Of a stretch of DNA of 20,815 bases, positions 16,746 through 20,815 are shown in pieces. Position numbers and translations under genes: made by a program. Source of the DNA: Bacteroides sp. 43_108 (GTDB taxonomy: Bacteria > Bacteroidota > Bacteroidia > Bacteroidales > Bacteroidaceae); NCBI GenBank assembly GCA_001915545.1, contig MNQS01000185.1:1-20815 (forward strand). The letters are read 5' to 3'. Within the stretch, counting starts at the first letter, position 1. Every line of letters begins with the position of its first letter. The notes under the pieces were generated by a model. It was not told where the DNA came from. It ran no database searches and saw only the letters and a program-made list of their open reading frames with translations.

Positions 16746-17177
16746 AGCGATACGTTTTTTAGTGAATTATAGTTATAGCAGTTGGTCGCATTGTAGAGCC
16801 TCGGCCATTCTGTTTTTTATCTTTTGTGTCTGTATATATGGTGCTGACGTGCTGTTGTGGCCGGATTTACCAATTTGTGGTTTATACCATTTCCCACATA
16901 TTCGCATACCTGTATTCTTTCTGCATCTGCAAATAACTATAATATACAGTTTGAAAACTAATATATGTAGTTAAATAATGCTGCATACATGGTTTTTTCT
17001 TGTTTTTTGTCTGTTGCGGTTATTTTCGGATATAAAAATGCGGACATACTTGCTATTCTGAGTGCAAGTATGTCCGCAAAGCGTAGGTTTGTAGTATTAA
17101 TTTTTATTTCGCAGATGTATGCGCGTATGCAATTATTCGAGACCGAGTTTTTTCGGAATTTATTGCATCATGTTCCA
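16746..17177. other. 432-nt intergenic region with a terminator and no recognised gene
   Basis: This gap lies between the start of the barrel gene and the stop of the S8 protease gene, both on the minus strand. It contains the perfect-stem terminator at 17034-17078. The minus-strand sequence from 17177 to about 17079 is the 3' untranslated region of the protease message and includes a weaker imperfect hairpin (17128-17167). The rest, about 16746-17030, must hold the barrel-operon promoter, but no exact TAnnTTTG element is seen on the minus strand. The short open frames on the plus strand here have no recognisable features. Confidence 0.6.
17034..17078 (-). terminator. Intrinsic terminator of the S8 protease gene
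   Basis: A perfect 15-bp stem (17039-17053 with 17064-17078) closes a 10-nt loop. Read on the minus strand, it is followed directly by five T residues (plus-strand A residues at 17034-17038). It lies about 100 nt after the protease stop codon. Confidence 0.9.
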
Positions 17178-19301
17178 TCATCCAACAAGTTTGAATGTCT
17201 CCGATGTCGAGTCGCTTGTTATTTTTATGATATATACATTTCCTTGCTTTAGGTTCATGTATATATCTTTTGACGGATTTTTTACCTTCATCACTTGTAT
17301 GCCTGAAACATCATAAACAGAAGCCTCACATATGTTGTCTGTTGTATACAGTGACAAACGTCCTGCCTGTCTGTCGTAGTCGAACCTTATTCCGCTGTTA
17401 TCAGCGGTACTGCCGATTCCAACATTTTCAAGCAGATATTTCAATCCGGCTTCAGCATTGAGCTTGCCCATTCCGTAGTAACCGTTGGCAGACTCTCCGG
17501 TAATTTCATCATGCGTAGATGAATTTTTCAAAACTTCTCTAATGTCTTCAACATCAAGGTCTGGCACAGCTTCGAGCCACAGTGCCAATGTACCTGTGAC
17601 AACAGGTGTGGCCATTGAAGTCCCGCTCTCGACTCCCCAGCTGTATTTCCTGCCAGAGTCCTCATCTGTAATCTGAAAGACTTTCATCTCAGGTTTAACA
17701 AATGTGGCACCTGCATACGAATTGAAAGATGATACGACTGCAGCACCAGGGGCGGTGACTTCAGGCTTTATACGACCGTCGTATGTCGGACCCTTTCCTG
17801 ACAGTGGATACAACTCTCCTTTTTGCCAGTTCTGCTGATGCATGTTCCCGTCAAGGTCAGTGTATGAAGTCTTGCTTACGTAAGCACCGACTGAAATTGT
17901 GTTGAATCCTGTTGCAGTTGCGGCAATGGTATAGTCTTTTACTCCGTCAGCATATTCAGCATGACCGTTATTGGTGAATTCACCGTAGTCACTGTTAATC
18001 ATATATTTCCCGTCTTGTCCTGAGAGCTTGATTATCCATGCCTCGTTTTCTGGCTTTTCGTATGTCATTGATACTCTGAATCCGGGATTTCCGTTTTCTG
18101 GATTCAAGAACGAGGAAACGACCAATTTCCCATTGTCGCCTTCCTGTGAACCGAAATTCTCGAAGCTTTGAGTTGTCTGCTCTTTTGTCGAGAAGTCTTC
18201 GGTGAAGACAATCTTGTCGGCCAGTGTGTCGGCCAGCGTGATGCTCAGTGTGTATTCTTTTCCGTTGACACCCTGTACGAACAGATTGTCGCGGTTGTAG
18301 TTCGGTGGAACAAGTATTGATGCTACCTCATTTTTTCCCTCTCCGAAATTCCCGAATAGGGTAGACCGTCTGTCGCCTTCGTTTCCTGCAGCTATTGCAA
18401 GTATCTGACCCTTTTTGTCCTTCATAAGTCCGTCAACAAGTTCTGTGAAGTTGTCCGTTCCGTCCTTATATCCGAGCACAGTGCCGATACTTAGGTTAAT
18501 GGCTATCGGCTGACCAGCTTCTTCAGCATATTTCAGCAAAAAATCTATTCCGTCAACAATGCCCTGTTCTGTTTTGTTTGTAGACACAATGGCAAGGTCT
18601 GCCTCTGGAGCTACGCCACGATAAGGTCCGTCATAACTTCCCGCAGCTATTCCAGCCACATGCGTACCGTGAGTATCTCCAGCCATCTCATAATCTCTTT
18701 TTGCATTTACGACCTCTTCTGTTGAATTGTATACCATGCCGTAGCCGTATGCTGAGTTGCTGCCAAAGAAATTGTTCTGATCCCAAACCGTCTTAATCCT
18801 GCACTTACCGTCGGCATCTCTGAAGTTCGGGTGCAGAAAGTCAAGTCCGGCATCTATTATTCCCACAATGACACCTTTCCCTCTATAAGCCTGTCCCAGG
18901 TTCTTGCCAGAATATACATCGTCAATCCCAGTGAAATATCTTACTGAGTCCATCATTGTTCTAACGTCTTGTCCGGCATCTATCTGCGTGATGCCTGCCT
19001 CCTTAGTCATTTCTGCTATGTTTGCTATCGGTACCAAGGCTGTGAACAGTCTTCCGTCACCAGTATTGAGTTTTATGTCATATTTCTTGCTCAGTTCGTT
19101 GATGTCGGCCTGGTCGTCAAATCTAAGGTATACATTGGCGTACTTTGGTTGTGTATCACTGCGTGTGCTTCTGTTTCCGTTCAGCAGCTCCACGGTCGAT
19201 ACAGACAGTTTTCCGTTGTATACCTTGTGAATGATTTGTGCATCTATGCCTTGGCATATCGACGCATACACCATCATTGTAAAAATCGCTTTTATGTTCA
19301 T
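17178..19301 (-). CDS. Secreted S8 family (subtilisin-like) serine protease with T9SS type A-like tail
   Basis: Starting at ATG 19301 this protein has 707 residues: a signal peptide (about 1-21), a pro-region (about 22-125), a subtilisin catalytic domain and a C-terminal beta domain (about 635-707). The triad is D150 (GIIDAGLD), H211 (DTHGTHVAG) and S562 (SGTSMATP), with oxyanion-hole N307 (AAGNEG), so it should be active. An extra segment of about 140 residues (roughly 320-460) sits between the oxyanion Asn and the region leading to the catalytic Ser. The tail (LSLYTTD...ASVYDVSGIQVMKV...LKQGNVYIIKI) resembles a T9SS sorting domain, suggesting export to the cell surface or medium. A GTG at 19325 would lengthen the frame but lies inside a hairpin, so ATG 19301 is preferred. 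It follows the GLUG-protein gene by 77 nt. Confidence 0.93.
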   Translation of the reverse strand: MNIKAIFTMMVYASICQGIDAQIIHKVYNGKLSVSTVELLNGNRSTRSDTQPKYANVYLRFDDQADINELSKKYDIKLNTGDGRLFTALVPIANIAEMTKEAGITQIDAGQDVRTMMDSVRYFTGIDDVYSGKNLGQAYRGKGVIVGIIDAGLDFLHPNFRDADGKCRIKTVWDQNNFFGSNSAYGYGMVYNSTEEVVNAKRDYEMAGDTHGTHVAGIAAGSYDGPYRGVAPEADLAIVSTNKTEQGIVDGIDFLLKYAEEAGQPIAINLSIGTVLGYKDGTDNFTELVDGLMKDKKGQILAIAAGNEGDRRSTLFGNFGEGKNEVASILVPPNYNRDNLFVQGVNGKEYTLSITLADTLADKIVFTEDFSTKEQTTQSFENFGSQEGDNGKLVVSSFLNPENGNPGFRVSMTYEKPENEAWIIKLSGQDGKYMINSDYGEFTNNGHAEYADGVKDYTIAATATGFNTISVGAYVSKTSYTDLDGNMHQQNWQKGELYPLSGKGPTYDGRIKPEVTAPGAAVVSSFNSYAGATFVKPEMKVFQITDEDSGRKYSWGVESGTSMATPVVTGTLALWLEAVPDLDVEDIREVLKNSSTHDEITGESANGYYGMGKLNAEAGLKYLLENVGIGSTADNSGIRFDYDRQAGRLSLYTTDNICEASVYDVSGIQVMKVKNPSKDIYMNLKQGNVYIIKITSDSTSETFKLVG

Positions 19302-19318
19302 TTGTTCAGATAAATAGA

Positions 19319-19353
19319 AGGCCACAGAACTGTTGCGTCCGGTTCTGTGGCCT
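19319..19353 (-). terminator. Terminator or attenuator hairpin between the GLUG and S8 genes
   Basis: A perfect 12-bp stem (19319-19330 with 19342-19353) encloses an 11-nt loop in the 77-nt gap. On the minus strand it is followed by a weak T-rich run (TCTATTTA) rather than a solid T tract. It may end the GLUG message partially and allow read-through into the protease gene, which has no other obvious promoter space. Confidence 0.6.
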
Positions 19354-19378
19354 GCATTATTTAAAATTGATGATTTAC

Positions 19379-20671
19379 TTACTTAACAGCAACTTTAAAG
19401 CTTTTGCTGCTTGTGCCGTTGCTTACAGCAACAATGTAAACACCCTTACCTGCAAGGTTGATAGCCTGTCCGTTTGCAGTTGTCTTTGCAACAACGTGGC
19501 CGGCCATATCTACTACAGTAACTTCGCTTCCGTCTTCAGCCTGTACATAGAGGCTGTTGCCGTCCACGTAAGCCTCAACATCTTTGAGCTCAGTCTTGTT
19601 TACAGATGATGTAACGTCTGCCTGCCAGCTCAGGATTGGGAAACCGTTGTTTATGTTCTGAGCATCAGCAACCCATACACTTTTGTCTCCATTGAGGGCT
19701 GTGAGGAACGCATCCTCTTTCATTTCGCTTTCTGTCTTTGCTGCAGTGCCGTTGTTTTCGTCTGTAGCACCGTCAGGCAATGTCAGGTAGTAGCAGTTTT
19801 CAATGACTGCTGTGTTATCTGTTGTTCCTACAACCGCACTTCCTGAGAAATCATTCAGGATACTTCCGATATTGTATGAACTTGTACATGTACCAACGCT
19901 GAGGTAGCCGACAATACCGCCTGCGTAGAATCCAGAGAAACTTATGTCACCGGTGTTGTAGCAGTTCTCAACCACACCGTTTCTGTCAACAAAGCCGACA
20001 ATACCGCCAACATTGTTTGCACCTTTGTAGTCAGCTGTATTTACACATCCTGAGATAGTGCCTCCGTAGAGGGCGCCAACTATTCCACCAGTACCCATGG
20101 CGCCGTCCGGAATAGATAATGAAGCCGAGTTCATGCAGTTCTCAATGCGTCCGCCGGTAGTTGCACCAACGATAGCACCTGTAGCAAAGGACCCTTCAAC
20201 CTTAGAGTTGGCTCCAATTGTCAGATTCTTCACAACGGCACCGTCTGTGATGCAGGCAAATAGTCCTGTACCGCCAACTTCGTTCTGCGTGTCTACAAAA
20301 TATATATCGACATTGTCAATTGTCTTGTAGTTGCCGTCGAAATTTCCTTTAAAATACTTAGACTCATCAACGAGCACATTGCCGTTCTCAGTGTCAACAT
20401 ATTCGTCGAAGAAACCAATTGGTGTGAACTTGTGATTATCAGAAGCTCCCATGTCGATGTCTGACGTCAGAATGAAGTATTTACCTTCATATGTCTCTCC
20501 GGCTCTGACCTGTTCAGCTAGATAAGCAAGGTTCTGTCCATTTTCAATCTGATAAGGTGAACTAGCAGTACCGTCTCCTTTTGTCCATGCGGCGGAAGTA
20601 CCGTCCCAAACTTGAGCATTTGCACACATTGTCGCTAATAATCCACACATCAAAAGGTAGTTTTTCTTCAT
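19379..20671 (-). CDS. Secreted GLUG-repeat protein with T9SS type A-like tail
   Basis: This 430-residue protein has a signal peptide ending near residue 20 (MCANAQ). A segment at about 21-130 (GTASSPYQIENGQNLAYLAEQV...GKYFILTSDIDMG) is typical of what precedes GLUG repeats. About five or six repeats of roughly 24-30 residues follow at 134-297, with cores such as GAIVG, GGIVG, GGIVG and GGIVGYL. Cysteines recur near the end of successive repeats (C179, C209, C237, C262, C293). The last 65 residues (VEAYVDGNSLYVQ...EVTVVDMAGHVVA...LAGKGVYIVAVSN) resemble a T9SS sorting domain. GLUG proteins form surface beta-solenoids, often thought to be adhesins; this one has no enzymatic motif. It probably shares a transcript with the S8 protease downstream. 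Confidence 0.87.
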   Translation of the reverse strand: MKKNYLLMCGLLATMCANAQVWDGTSAAWTKGDGTASSPYQIENGQNLAYLAEQVRAGETYEGKYFILTSDIDMGASDNHKFTPIGFFDEYVDTENGNVLVDESKYFKGNFDGNYKTIDNVDIYFVDTQNEVGGTGLFACITDGAVVKNLTIGANSKVEGSFATGAIVGATTGGRIENCMNSASLSIPDGAMGTGGIVGALYGGTISGCVNTADYKGANNVGGIVGFVDRNGVVENCYNTGDISFSGFYAGGIVGYLSVGTCTSSYNIGSILNDFSGSAVVGTTDNTAVIENCYYLTLPDGATDENNGTAAKTESEMKEDAFLTALNGDKSVWVADAQNINNGFPILSWQADVTSSVNKTELKDVEAYVDGNSLYVQAEDGSEVTVVDMAGHVVAKTTANGQAINLAGKGVYIVAVSNGTSSKSFKVAVK

Positions 20672-20752
20672 TTGCAGTTAAATTTTATAGTTAAACAAAT
20701 AGTTGTATAATCGTCTGCAAATGCTACAGTCAAGTTAGAAGTGCAACTTCTC

Positions 20753-20805
20753 CACCTCCCTCCTCCGCCCTTGGAGCGTAGCGGAAAGGGCGGAGGAGGG
20801 AGGTG
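20753..20805. repeat. GC-rich 20-bp perfect inverted repeat (REP/MITE-like or terminator-like)
   Basis: Bases 20753-20772 are the exact reverse complement of 20786-20805, separated by a 13-nt spacer (GGAGCGTAGCGGA). Each arm is almost entirely pyrimidine or purine and about 70% G+C, in contrast to the A/T-rich surroundings. It lies 82 nt upstream of the GLUG gene and at the window edge, so the full element may extend further. No T tract follows on either side within view, which argues against a simple terminator. Confidence 0.75.
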
Positions 20806-20815
20806 CAAGCTCGGC

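Noticed and set aside
16702..17316. Several short plus-strand open frames in the gap before the S8 protease gene
   Set aside because: They overlap one another and the neighbouring genes, and their Cys/Phe-rich translations look like those of A/T-rich non-coding DNA.
19302..19325. GTG start at 19325 for the S8 protease
   Set aside because: It lies inside a 12-bp hairpin arm and adds eight residues in front of a signal peptide that begins naturally at ATG 19301.
19379..20671. Possible CRISPR-like periodicity in the GLUG gene
   Set aside because: The periodicity is at the protein level, the nucleotide repeats are diverged and there are no conserved direct repeats with unique spacers.

Overview
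The window looks like the chromosome of an anaerobic member of Bacteroidota, order Bacteroidales, most likely Prevotellaceae. The genus is not certain. The sequence supports this in several ways. Genes start without obvious Shine-Dalgarno sites and have A-rich leaders. Several TAnnTTTG '-7' promoter elements are visible. The families present are typical of the group: GLPGLI, BF3164-like lipoprotein, carboxypeptidase-regulatory-domain outer-membrane barrel, DUF4956, DUF2490 and type IX secretion (T9SS) type A-like C-terminal tails. The hybrid-cluster protein has the Cys spacing of the strict-anaerobe class. No tRNA, rRNA, CRISPR array or transposase gene is visible.

Left part, plus strand. A hairpin at 31-80 separates an unseen upstream unit from a compact four-gene cluster (228-3539). 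It encodes a DUF4956 membrane protein, a DUF2490 outer-membrane barrel, a very small secreted protein with a T9SS-like tail, and a secreted Cthe_2159-type carbohydrate-binding beta-helix protein. This cluster is the best candidate for an undescribed cell-surface system. It is followed by glyA (serine hydroxymethyltransferase), an exported GH2 beta-galactosidase-like enzyme outside any visible polysaccharide-utilisation locus, a Crp/Fnr regulator, hcp (hydroxylamine reductase/hybrid cluster protein), an M18 aminopeptidase and a small four-helix membrane protein. Most of these units end at convincing intrinsic terminators. A perfect 14-bp palindrome (8443-8456) lies between the Crp/Fnr gene and hcp, centred about 42 bases before the predicted hcp transcription start. 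This is a simple nitrosative-stress module in which the regulator probably activates its neighbour.

Right part, minus strand. Transcription converges at a bidirectional terminator at 12164-12205. Read from right to left, the units are: a GLUG-repeat secreted protein with a sorting tail; an S8 subtilisin-like protease with a similar tail; then a three-gene operon of an outer-membrane barrel protein, a GLPGLI protein split by a +1 frameshift, and a BF3164-like lipoprotein that overlaps the GLPGLI gene by 4 nt. A GC-rich 20-bp perfect inverted repeat at 20753-20805, at the extreme right edge, differs in composition from everything around it and may be a REP- or MITE-like element.

Promoters, operators and terminators were read by eye. 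Protein families were recognised from motifs and general sequence character, not from searches.
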